Assembly: GCA_024305745.1 (NCBI GenBank)
Contig: JAHRBS010000004.1
Span: 5,394,001-5,458,000, forward strand
From: Polyporus tsugae
Lineage: Eukaryota; Basidiomycota; Agaricomycetes; Polyporales; Polyporaceae
Reading direction: 5' to 3'
DNA: 64,000 nt
The notes under the pieces are model-generated. The model made no database searches. It worked only from the letters and a program-made list of their open reading frames with translations, and had not been told where the DNA came from. Below, one piece after another: positions 43,517 to 54,002 of the stretch. Position 1 is the stretch's first letter, and every line of letters starts with the position of its first letter. The position numbers and the translations under genes are program-made.

Positions 43517-44170
43517 TCAGGGCTCACTGCACGAAGGTGATGGCATAGACTCACACGCAACAGGGCGAATGAAGTTTGTGAAGCCCGTTGGAGAACCGAC
43601 CTTCAGCTTCGCAACTTGTGCGAGGAGCTGACGTGTGGACCCGCCGTTCGACACTGACGACGCGGCTATAGACACGGTGAGACCGAGTATCTGGCCGTGG
43701 CACTCGACCACCGCACGGACCAGTTGCATGACCGTGTTTCCAGGAGAGGCAATATGGGGGGTAACTCTTGTAGATGATGTCGAGATTCTGGGCGACGTCC
43801 TTCCATAACTTCTTGGTACTGGCAGTGGACTGGAAGGTTGCGAAGTCTGGGTGGAGTAGCTATAGGTAGAGCAGAGCTGTATGGCAGCGATAACGAAATG
43901 GACCGTGATGGGCTGTGGCGACTCCTCAGTGCATTAGCATCCAGTAAGTACCTGCACACGATGCCGTCGAGATGTACATACCTCCACCTGGCCATCACCC
44001 TCAACCTGCCATGCGATCTTTCCCTGGCCGAGCATTATTGCTGCCATGAGCTGGTAGAACTAGCGGTACTTCTCGCTGCGGCTCTCCTCACTCCAGCCTT
44101 GTCGCCCCATGTCCTGCATCCCGTATGTGGTCGGAAATGTTATGTATGGGTCTTCAAAGTCCGAGCCGGC
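43517..44170 (-). pseudogene. Unidentified protein gene with an in-frame stop
   Basis: The minus strand gives FEDPYITFPTTYGMQDMGRQ, then SRSEKYR followed by TAG and FYQLMAAIMLGQGKIAWQVE with a GTATGT donor (about 43974). A later exon reads FQSTASTKKLWKDVAQNLDI and YKSYPPYCLSWKHGHATG, and the frame at 43729-43517 gives ECHGQILGLTVSIAAS. These look like exons of one gene, but joints between them are uncertain and a stop sits where Gln would fit. No domain is recognised. Confidence 0.35.
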
Positions 44171-44223
44171 TCATGTGGACGTTACGGAAAGAAAGGACGA
44201 GCAGTGGAGGAGGATGGCAAACA

Positions 44224-44300
44224 GTGGAGGAGGAGGACGGCGTGGAGTATGGTCGGGCAGGGTGGAGGAGGACGACGGCGTGGAGTATGGTCGGGCAGGG
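44224..44300 (+). repeat. About 38-bp tandem duplication, GGA-rich
   Basis: GTGGAGGAGGAGGACGGCGT followed by GGAGTATGGTCGGGCAGG occurs twice head to tail with one difference (GAGGAC/GACGAC). It lies upstream of the minus-strand unidentified gene. Confidence 0.8.
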
Positions 44301-44310
44301 TGCTGGTGAA

Positions 44311-46988
44311 CATCAATGGATGAATGGCTTGCGGGTAGAGCAGTACATGGGCGTCTAGTCCGACTTGTGACTGCCACGAGCACAAGTTTGCAACATCCGT
44401 ACCTCTGCAACACAAAGACATCCTTGCCTTCTCACTAACATCCAAAAACCAATGCTCGCTCTTTATCCTCGGATCCGGTCATGGCGATCCATTTCCGAGC
44501 TCGTTGCGATGCCTGAACTGGGTAAGTCCGTTTATCTTCACTCACCACCCTAGTAGGCCTAATCTGCCCGATTTTCATCTACTTTTCCTGTCTCCCCACT
44601 CACGGCTGAACCTTACACGCAGACTCAAGCTGTCCTACAGTGTGTTCTTTCCCATCTGGATGCGTGTGGTCGGTACCGGAAAAGTCCCGAGCCTTGAAGG
44701 TACGCCGCCCTCAGTATCATTCATATGCCTCATGCCTCACTGACGCTGCATCAAACCAGCAGCGGTCTGGATGTCATACCGTGCCTCCGGGCGAGCGTCG
44801 GGCATGACGTCGGTCTTCTACGAGACCGCGGTTGAAGTCGGTCAGCTGAATAGTACATTTTGTGATGCTAACCCTAACCTCGAACCATTGGGCAGAGCGT
44901 CGGTTGCTATGTTGTCGGCCATTTCGACCTCGTCTTCAGCAACGCGAACATCCAAAATCTGCGAGACATCCACGTGGAGGACACAACTTTCCTCAGATGA
45001 GTGCCATGAGCAGCACCAGGGTGTCGCATTTTCGGCAGGTCACCCTGTTCCATTTTGCTGGCCATGGTGGAGGAATGAGAGAAGCGCCGGAGGACGATGT
45101 GGGCGACATGGCCGTCCGTTGGCAAAGCACGGATTGAAATCTGAGTAGTGAGTGTTACAGCACCCACTTTTTGCTTCTCTCCTGAGGTGATCTGGCTCGC
45201 GTTCGCAGCCTCTGCTCTTGTACGTTCCCAACCACTCGGGCCTTCGTGTCGCATCGCCGGAAAGTTCATCAATACCCGAAGTAGGCCGCCGACTTCTCTC
45301 CTTTCGCCGACCATATCGTATAACCTCCTATCTAGACAGTACGTGCCCGCCAATATCCGTCGCCGACACGCTAATCCAGTGACCCAGGGTGCCATGCTCA
45401 TGCCTATCATTTTCAGAGCTCACAAGACACCGTCTCCGTTGCCACAGACTATTAAGAGCACCATCCTGTTTACAGGTCCGCGGGCAATATACATAATGAT
45501 ATGCATCGCATCCTTCGCAATCCCAAAGAGTGTGTATCATCGTGAATAAACGTCTGATACATCGCTGCAGCCGAATATGAATACGTGAGCCGAGGAGTTC
45601 CGACTCTTCAATAGAAACTCTATACATCGCCTTTCCAGCTTCCCGAGCTCGTCCGAGGATGACAACGCCGCAAGTTTTGCATTACCCTGCCCGACATCTA
45701 CGGTGTGATCTTGGACTTGAGGCCCGTAATTGCGGACTACTCGGAACAAGTCTACCTCTTCGGAATTGTGTCCGACTGGCCCGAGTAAGTGATATGTCCG
45801 TCTCTATACTCACAAGCATGCCTTGAGCTTCATCACGCAGATGTTGTGTCTCCCCCGAGGACCTGCCAATGACTCAGTTTCGATCGACACTGAGCCCTTC
45901 CAAGAGACGTACAACAAGTATGTTGTATGGAATGCATTCAAGTTTGCCGAGATCAGTACTCACTTCAACCCCTAACTGCAGTGCAAAGACGAACCTTGTC
46001 GACTGCGATTCTTAGCCCTTCCTGCACGCATGCAACCACGACCTTTTTTGCGCTCTCGGGATTGGCAGGACTGAGCGGCATACACCACAAGATCATCTGC
46101 TGCAACCCGGGGGTACGACACCATTCTCATTGATACAGATTTAGATGCCCCTGTATTGCATGGAATGAGGGTCGTACGCAAACGTCAAGTATAACTGCGT
46201 CATTGTCGAGTGGTTTGGGACAGATGGAGATGGACCAGACGCTTAGATTGGCATGTGCGGAGTTGGATGAGGTTGGCGAGCGTGTCGTTCATCGTTAGAT
46301 TGGTACATATAGGTTCGATCATTCGTGCTTGTCACCTCCTTGGAGTTTATGCACCCGATTCCTGCACGGTTCGAGTACGGCGACTCCCTTGATGCATTGC
46401 GACGGTTTTCCGGGACGCAGAGTATCACTGGCATGTACACACACGAAATTTTAGTGCAGTTTACAGTAAATGTATATCTTCCGCCCAATCACCCTCGACT
46501 TCTCAATGAATGCCCAAAGCTCTAGTTGAGCACTGATCGGCATAGCAAATACTTCATGTGCCTGAACGGTATCATACAAGAGAACATATATCTGACAAAA
46601 GCACAAATGCTTGTTGTTCCTGCACTGCCAATCTCCAAAGGACATGTTTGTAGGCTTCGCACAAGGTCCTGTCCCACCTGTCACAGTCGTAAATTATCTA
46701 CATTTGGGGAATCAACACGAGGAAGCCGAATTCTCACCATAGGCCATCCCATGCAGGAACTATCCTCTTCAATTCGCCTTGCAGGTGACATAGTAGTTCC
46801 TTATCCGCGACAATGTAGTCGTATTTGAGTGACACAGATGACATCGTTATATGGGTCACGGCCGCCATGGCGGCTACATCGTATTGCAGCAGAAAACTGC
46901 AGATGGACAGTGGGTCGTGGGATGGCGACGACGTGACCCCGATGGTAGGCAGGGGGAGCCTCCAAGTTTGCAGGTCATGCGGACTGCG
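44311..46988. other. Possible decayed multi-exon gene on the plus strand
   Basis: A first exon at about 44453-44520 (LALYPRIRSWRSISELVAMP) ends at a GTAAGT donor. Further coding-like pieces in changing frames are HFDLVFSNANIQNLRDIHVE (44915-44975), VTLFHFAGHGGGMREAPEDD (45038-45100), YGVILDLRPVIADYSEQVYL (45700-45765) and RGYDTILIDTDLDA (46110-46150). No exon model joins them without stops. The style faintly recalls F-box/LRR genes, but I do not claim that. 46200-46988 shows nothing. Confidence 0.3.
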
Positions 46989-48054
46989 CTAACCGAGTGG
47001 GAATGAGGAGGTGTGGTTCTGTTTCGTGAATTTGCCAGCGTCGAGCTCTTCCAGGGCATCGAAGTTAAGGGTTGTAAAAGTGGCTGTATCTTGGGCGGAA
47101 ACTAGTTCCATGCCGCTGTCATCATGCAGAATGAGTGTTCGCTGTTCATGGCAGGTCGCGCGAGGATATAGGCAGTACGCCTGGTTATAGCTGATGACAT
47201 TTAGGAGCATGGCTAATGATCGATGACGGATTTAACTGAGAGTTCATGCGGAGTACGGACACACGTGCTGGAGGATGATTCAAGTGCTATCTCCATAGGG
47301 TTGTGCATCGCGAACGAGACATGCACCTCTACTTGTGTCAGGTCGGAGAGGAGCTTTGTGAATGCCATGACGCCGCAGATCGAGGGTGTCCAGAAGAACT
47401 TGTCTGAAAGGAGACCGGTGTCCATAATGGTGGCGAGATAGTCTCCATTCTGCCTCGAGGATGGAGCAAATGAATATCCTGCATTGAGGAGCCGTTCTCC
47501 AATTTCGTGGTGGTGCTGAAAGAACGCATAGAGTTCGAGGATACTATGTTGGGAACCTGGACACCTCTCCAGGAAATGGAGTGCAGACAGGCCCCCAATC
47601 AGGGTTCCGGTGCGAGCTTGGAGCAAACGGAAGCTCCGAGCACCAGACATGGAGGTGAAGAAGGAGGCGAGGAACCTGTTGATACAATGTGCAGCCGCCT
47701 GATAGCCTGCTGCAGCCATGCGGGCTCTGGAACACATTCTGGCCATCCGAATCAGTTCTAACTGTGTCAAGCAAGAAAAAACGAGATTAACGACAGGGTT
47801 GTGAGGAAGTATGCTTTCCTATTTCCAAGGTCAATTGGGTATCTGAAGTACAACGAGAGCCTCACCAGTGACATGATGGAGTGACCATCAGTAAAACTGG
47901 CAAGTTCTGAAAGTCTGGCTGTGCTGGATCGGCGTCCATCCAGACGCTTGGACCGTTCAGATCCAGAACTTCGGGCATCTAACCTTGTCAACTTCGTCTT
48001 CCACCTGTGTACTCTCCCATTCTCCCTGTACACTTCCATCTCTTCTAATTTCAT
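46989..48054 (-). CDS. Second F-box-like 'ISG' family protein
   Basis: A true ATG at 48054 starts exon 1 (48054-47866, ending in STARLSELASFTDGHSIMSL), then a 104-nt intron (GTGAGG ... CACAG) leads to exon 2 (47761 to about 47263) with LELIRMARMCSRARMAAAGY, INRFLASFFTSMSGARSFRL, QARTGTLIGGLSALHFLERC and ERLLNAGYSFAPSSRQNGDY. Exon 3 (47212-46989) resumes as LNVISYNQAYCLYPRATCHE. The last junction matches the intron position of the 18-kb gene, but one extra C at the expected donor means the frame only closes if a weaker GTGTCC donor at 47262 is used. The model gives about 303 residues. It lacks the C-terminal block seen in the 18-kb gene, so it may be truncated. The NTase-like motif is degenerate (GGLSAL ... 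SILELY). Confidence 0.55.
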
Positions 48055-49599
48055 GTGTTCGGGCTTGTGCCTCTATGATTCTCTGTTCTCACCCTGGCTG
48101 CTGGCATCCACTGGACAAGACTGATGGCTGGGACTTCAAAGGACTGGATTACAACAAATCCAGATGGAGTACGAAGGTGATGACGGTGGCAAGCTCAGGA
48201 GGGCAACGACAGCAGAGGACATGGGCAGGAGGGTCGTGGCAATGAGGCAGGGACCCTCTCAATATCTCAGGTACGTACTGACTGTACATATGGAGCCCTC
48301 GCCCCGCACACAATTATGAGTGAGTTATGAAGTCCCCGTCTCTGTGTTTTTCCCTGCACACGATCCCTCATCTTCACATCATCACTGTTCTGTGTGGCCC
48401 TGGTCCAGCTGTATCAGGACGGGTATGCTGAAGATCTGCGGATGACTCGAGGGCAAAACTATGTGTCATTCACCCTTGCATCCTCTGACAGAGATCCTGT
48501 CGAGGAATTGCATTGTTCAGTGGCTTCGTAGTGGATTGCTGGTGGTGCCTCATCTCCATGAGCCTCCAATAGGTTGCAGAACATATGTACCATGTGTAGT
48601 TTAGTGGTTGTTGTATAACATACACATAGTTGACAGCGGCCATGCACTTCACTCCGCAGTCTCCGCTCACTGTCCTCTGAGAGGTCTGGAAGGTCTGAAC
48701 ACGCCGGTGCTACTTGGTTCTGAACGGGGGCCTGATTGATCTGGCTGCCCCTCGATCTGAAACATCTGAAAAAGGTCTGAAAAGTCTGGGGGAGTGCTTA
48801 TCCAAACCGTTCAGAGCTGTGCATGTTTTACTGATGACAGCCAGAGCGACTAGAAATGGAGGGAGCACGACCCCAGCTTTCCCTCTTATACTCTACTCTC
48901 CAACATTAAGTCCCGTCAGCATGGGAATAGACTTATGTTCGTAGTTGCCCAAGCTCTCCGGATACCGCACAGATGGTCTCTGACGCCGTCATTCGAAGTG
49001 TCGTCACTACAGCGGACAGCCAGCGCGTCAGAGCACACTTCCTGGGCCCACACATCGGGCCCACACATCGGGCCCACACATCGGGCCCACACATCGGGCC
49101 CACGCATCGGCTTTGTAAAGGCAAAGTGCAGTCCGGGTCTCAGTGTACGCGCTTCAAGAAACCACCGTGTCTGCTGTTTAGAGTAGCTTGCGCTTGTTGT
49201 CCAGAACTGGAAACTCTCAGCTATGATCAGTGGGGAGTCAACACATCATATCATGCAATTTTACTGACAAATTTCAGTGGAGGTGAGTACCAGTAGACAA
49301 GTTTACAGCGTCATGGTACACTTGGAGATTGACTCGCGAAAACCTCGATTAAAAGTTGCCGCGCTCAGACAGCTCGGGTGTGACTTAGCGTGACGGACTG
49401 GGTCACTGGCACTTGAATGGGTGAGACACTTTAGTACAACTTCAACGGGCCTCCGAAGTGCTGAGGTCTCTCCCCTCAGACCCCTCTTGCCCGTGGGCCC
49501 AACTATAAGACCTGGTTGGCTAATTCTCTTTTGTGACCTCCTCCTGCAGCCACATTCCTAGCATTCCCGGGCCTACCACGTCTGCACTGCTCTTGTTCC
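48055..49599. other. Intergenic region upstream of the CAX gene
   Basis: Short frames only. It contains the minisatellite described separately and, in the last 300 bp, presumably the CAX promoter. No TATA or other clear element is evident. Confidence 0.4.
49044..49108 (+). repeat. 13-bp minisatellite, five copies
   Basis: GGGCCCACACATC repeats five times without spacing. The fifth copy has ACGC in place of ACAC. It starts about 555 bp upstream of the CAX start codon. Confidence 0.95.
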
Positions 49600-52500
49600 A
49601 TGGCTGAACCGCAATTCGAGGCAACAGCTGTTCAGAAGTGTCCTACCTTCGACACTGTGGACACCAACAAGCAGACGCCTCGAAGGAATACTACAAATAA
49701 CTCAGCAATAGCAATAGCAACCTTACGCACCTCCGCAGTCTCCCGTCGCTCACAAATTGTTCGCAAGCTCACCATGCCCCCAAAGCGAGCTGTTGGACCA
49801 GCACCACCTCTTTGGCGAGGAATAAAGGCCATCGTCTTCATCTCTTGTGAGTCGTTCTATTCAACCTAGTTGTGTTCATCCCTGATTCACTAGTTGTGTA
49901 GGGTTAAACGGCCTGCTTGTGTTTATCCCGATCTCGGTGTGTACCCTGCGCACCTTCCAGCCGTCGTTGCTTATAGTCTCGGTAGTGGGTTTGCCATTTT
50001 GCATTGCCCAAATCTGACAAGAACAATACTCTCACCTTTGTCTGTGCGTATATCCTTCTTCCACCGCCCATCCTACGTTGACTCTCCCCTAGTATTGTTC
50101 CTTGCCATCGTCCCTTTGGCGAAGGTAGCTATCCTATATTCACGTATTGCTCGCCAACAACTCTCTCATCCCGCATATAGCTGCTTGCATTTGCAACGGA
50201 TGAGCTTTCCATGCGTGTTGGGCAAACTGTTGCAGGTCTTCTCAATGCCATGCTGGCATGCACTCTGGCCACTGTGGTCTATAATTGACTTGTCTCACAA
50301 CCCCAACTTGTAGGGCAATGCGTGCGTTATCTCACATCACAACATCTTTCCCATCCTGATGCACTTGACGCTTTGATGACCAGCGTTGAACTGATCGTAG
50401 CTGTACTATGTGTCTCACACTCATTATCCATACTCGCTTCCTGACATCGGACCTGTCTCCAGATCATCGCCCTTGTCCAGTGTCAACTTCAAGTCGTCCA
50501 GGCGTCTCGTATGTATTGGCTAGCTTCACCTACTTACAAGTAACTGACAATGGTGTCTCGCAGTTGTCGGCTCCATCTTGAGTAACCTGTGTGCATCTAT
50601 CTAATCACATTTGGTGCCCATTTTTGTTGTCTGATCCAGAGTGCACCGGTGATGCATACCGTCCTGCAGTGCTGGTTCTCGGAATGTGTTTCTTCGCAGG
50701 CGGTACAAGGTTCTCAGAGCAGGGATTCGGAATCAGTGTGTATCAGTCTCAGACTTACTTCCCACCGGGGCTGTGTGCAATTCTCATGCTCACCATTTTC
50801 TCTCCCTGCCTCTTAACTACTCCCGATTCGATTGGTTGTATCGTGGGTGGGACATTCCTGTGCACTCGACAGGTGTCACACAGCTCAACTCGTCGCTGCT
50901 CACAATCTCCATCATCGCCATTCTGCTCCCCGCTGCTTTCCACACAACTGCGGGTGCCGCAATTCCCGATGACCTGGAGTCCAAGGATATCTTGGCAGTC
51001 AGTCACGGAGTGAGTCTGATTTGGTGGATATTTGGCTGCATCAGGTACAGACCACTGACGGCGTCTCACTTTAATCTGTTCTCAGGCTGCAATCATCCTT
51101 CTCATCAGTGCGTGTTCCCATGATTGAGGTATCCGGATCAAACTGACATGAACCATCCCTTCAATCTGTCAACCACCTGCATCATTCCTGCCGTGCCGCT
51201 GGCTGGCACTCAGTCTACCTGTCATACTTGGTCTTCCAGCTATTTTTGCACAAGGACCTGTACGACGACAAACACCCGGACATCTTCAAGTCCACCAAGT
51301 ATCAGGGACGGTTGAGGAAAAGACGGACGCAGACCGCTCCCGTGGCGGTTGAGCCCGACGTGTCGTTGGTCTCCTTGGCTCGCATCATGAGCGGCAGCCT
51401 CACAGGTCCCCCCCCGACAAGCCCATCGGCCGGGCATCCTGAGCTGCCCGACACTGAAAACTAGTAATTTGCAAATCCCGGCCTCAGGCCGTCAAGCCGT
51501 CAGGCTGAGCTTCAAATAGGCCGGGCCGAGCCGGGCTTTTATCAAAGCTTGAGAGGGCCCAATGGCTCGGCCTGTTGTCATGAGAGGCCGGGCCGCAAAG
51601 CTTAGGCCGGGGCTTCTGTATGCCCTAGTCTCACGTGGATTTGGCATTGGATAACACCCAGAATAAATCATTTAATATAGTCCATCAGTATTCTGAGTTG
51701 TATGTAGCCTGCTAGTCAGTAGTAACCTGCCAGACGATGTCTCAGCGGAGGTGACTGACCAGATATGGTATATTAAGTGCCCATACCATATGGTCTGATC
51801 CGATCTTCGATGGCCTGATAGTCCGGTACCTATGCCTCAGATCTCCTCAAACACTGTAAGTCATCACTAATACCTCCAAAATATTATATCTAACCCACCT
51901 GGTTCAATTTTTGCAACCTCACTTGGGAGGGATACAGGCTGGGGCTCCAAGCCAGGCCGGGCTTGAGCCGTCGACCAAAGCCCGGCTCCGTCTCATTACG
52001 AGCTTGAGCCCTCTCAAGCCGGGCCCGAGCCGGGGCTTTTGGGCCGAGCCGGGCTTTGCAAATCACTACTGAGAATGCCCCTGTTTCTCAGTCTGAACCC
52101 GAGGATGAGGGAGAGAAGAGGCCTCAGATGAGCATCGGACTCACCATCAGCCTGCTCGTCTTTGTGACTGTAGTAAGTTTGGCTCTCCAGCTCAGCCTCC
52201 CGTTTCGCCAACAGAACACTTACCGCTGACTCCTAACAGATCGTTGCAGTTACCGCGGAGTGGCTTGTCAACTCCATTGATGGTCTGACCGACAGTGGCA
52301 GGATCAGCAAGGAGTTTGTTGGTATGATTCTGCTTCCGATTGTTGGCAACACCACAGATATGCTCCTTGAGCACTACCCCCGAATGTGGATTCATAGTAT
52401 TTACCCTCGGTCGCCACCTCTCACAGAGCATGTAATGGCTGTCACCGTATCGGTCAAGGATAAGCTCATGCTATCCCTCGGCATTGCGGTTGGCTCTAGT

Positions 52501-53116
52501 ATCATACGTCCTGCACCCCTAACACCCCTATTTGCCATATAATGCGATGGTTCTGACATGACTTGGGAATTCGTGCACAGCAAATCATCCTGTTTGTTAT
52601 CCCATTCATTGTTACTCTCAGCTGGATCATGGGCAAGCCACTCAGCCTGCTCTTTGACCCGTTCGAGTCCATCGTGCTCTTCCTGTCCGGTGCGTTTATT
52701 GTTCAACTGACGGATGCATGCACTCTCGGCCCCTGCTAATGTCTCCTCCGGAGTGCTCGTGGTCAACTACGTCGTGCAAGATGGCAAGAGGTGAGTCGAT
52801 TCTGATGTCATACCACAGCGCTAGTGGTGTTGTCCACTCAAATGCCGTGCACCCTGACTCATCTCCATGCTCCATTACTCTGTGGCTGCCAATGCGCTGC
52901 TAACACGTTCCCGCTTCTTTTTTACTTTCCCCAACGCAGCAATTGGCTAGAAGGCATGATCCTCATGTGTCTGTATATCATCATTGCCGTCACGTTCTGG
53001 TACTACCCCAGTACGTGTTACGTCCTTGCCAGCCTGTTTCATCGACCTTTGTACACTCACTCACTGCCTTCGCACCTGTAGGAGTCAACGAGCTTCAACA
53101 TCTTCTGACCTGCTAA
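49600..53116 (+). pseudogene. Vacuolar Ca2+/H+ antiporter (CAX/VCX1 family), disrupted
   Basis: About 19 short exons can be joined from ATG 49600 to TAA 53116. Markers in order: SWLNGLLVFIPIS, LFLAIVPLAK, DELSMRVGQTVAGLLNAML with GNAVELIVA, IIALVQCQLQVVQAS, VGSILSNLLLVLGMCFFAGG, ISIIAILLPAAFHTTAGAAI, AVSHG with AAIILL and YLSYLVFQLFLHKDLYDD, then after the transposon MSIGLTISLLVFVTV, TAEWLVNSIDGLTDSGRISK, FVGMILLPIVGN, EHVMAVTVSVKDKLMLSLGI, ILFVIPFIVTLSWIMGKPLS and DGKSNWLEGMILMCLYIIIA. The two GNxxE/GNAVE repeats and the PLAK motif are CAX hallmarks. Such proteins load vacuolar Ca2+ against a proton gradient. The exon encoding the cytosolic loop is cut at 51461 by a 607-bp hAT derivative, which adds an immediate TAG. 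Two donors read AT (52358, 52504) and one GC (50256) instead of GT. The gene is probably non-functional. Confidence 0.85.
51462..52068. mobile_element. Non-autonomous hAT element inserted in a CAX exon
   Basis: Ends are TAGTAATTTGCAAATCCCGG and CGGGCTTTGCAAATCACTA, the termini of the hAT at 37.7-42.3 kb. The left 150 bp matches that element's right end and the right 150 bp matches its left end, so it is an internal deletion derivative. Flanking 8-mers CTGAAAAC and CTGAGAAT differ only by two transitions and represent the target duplication, encoding the same Thr-Glu-Asn on both sides. There is no coding capacity. Confidence 0.9.
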
Positions 53117-53573
53117 ACACCATGAACTGCAATGCAACAACACTTCGACACTCCTCGATCTTACAACTCTTTGGGGGGCATGCATGTCAGGAACAAGTTT
53201 TTGATTCATGTGTACCACATCAGGAAAAAAGACTTGTTTACGCAGGTGTCTCATTAGGAAAAACCTCCAATGCTAATGAGAGACAAATGAGCCTCAGGAG
53301 TTCTAATGAGGGAAATTAGTTAATCAGGTATAATGATCAAGGTCTGGGGAAAGTAATGTCTCATTAAGATATTGGGGAGGGATAAAATCAACATAGATCT
53401 GTTTGTAACATGTGCTTAGAAATACATAACAAGCAGGGCATTACATGAGGTCCTGGTTCAATTTGCTCAGCTTGAGAACATAGTCATACATTGTTTATCC
53501 ATTAGATGAGATTTACTAGTTGTACTCAATTCTAAAATGCACGCACACTGTGCCATCAGTTCATGCCTGTAAT
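53117..53573. other. Spacer between CAX and the family-2 element
   Basis: AT-rich sequence with no recognisable feature. The motif TCTCATTA recurs at about 53240 and 53360. It presumably contains the CAX 3' UTR. Confidence 0.4.
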
Positions 53574-53991
53574 TGTCACAGCTGAATGACTGTGCCACAA
53601 AATAAACAAAAGGGGGGGCTCACTGATGGAGACACACAGAGGGTGGCAACAGAAGTAGAGGATAGATTGGCCTAGACTAGAAGGCAGAGGATGGCAGGGG
53701 CTGTTAAGCTGCCTACAGATGATGGGGGAATGAACAAGAGACAGAATCTAAGGTCTCTGAGCCCACATCACAGCCCTTATATACTATACATGGCAGGTGC
53801 ACAGACCACCTGGCTTCAGGGCAGGCTTGGATACTGATGGCAGGTGAGCCAGTCCAAAAGGAGAACAAAGAGGTAAGTACTATTACATAATGATGACTAG
53901 TGTCCAGGCTGGAGTCCGGAAATGGGTGAACCTGGGGTTAGGGTTGGTGGCTGTGACTGTGGTACCAAACGTGGCGCGAAAAACCATGACA
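53574..53991 (-). repeat. 3' LTR of the family-2 element
   Basis: TGTCACAGCTGAATGAC ... AAACCATGACA, 418 bp. It keeps AGACAGAATCT at 53739-53749 and the TATATAAGG box. Confidence 0.93.
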
Positions 53992-54002
53992 CTACCCCCT
54001 CC

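Noticed and set aside
45038..45100. CHAT/caspase-like protease from the FHFAGHGGG motif
   Set aside because: Single short motif, no catalytic Cys block, and surrounding frames are broken.
44771..45148. 125-codon plus-strand ORF as a gene
   Set aside because: Coding-like segments in this area change frame several times, so this one frame is not a credible gene by itself.
51462..52068. hAT derivative acting as a spliced intron of CAX
   Set aside because: The GTAATT near its left end joined to the best AG near its right end creates a TAA, and no other pair keeps the frame.
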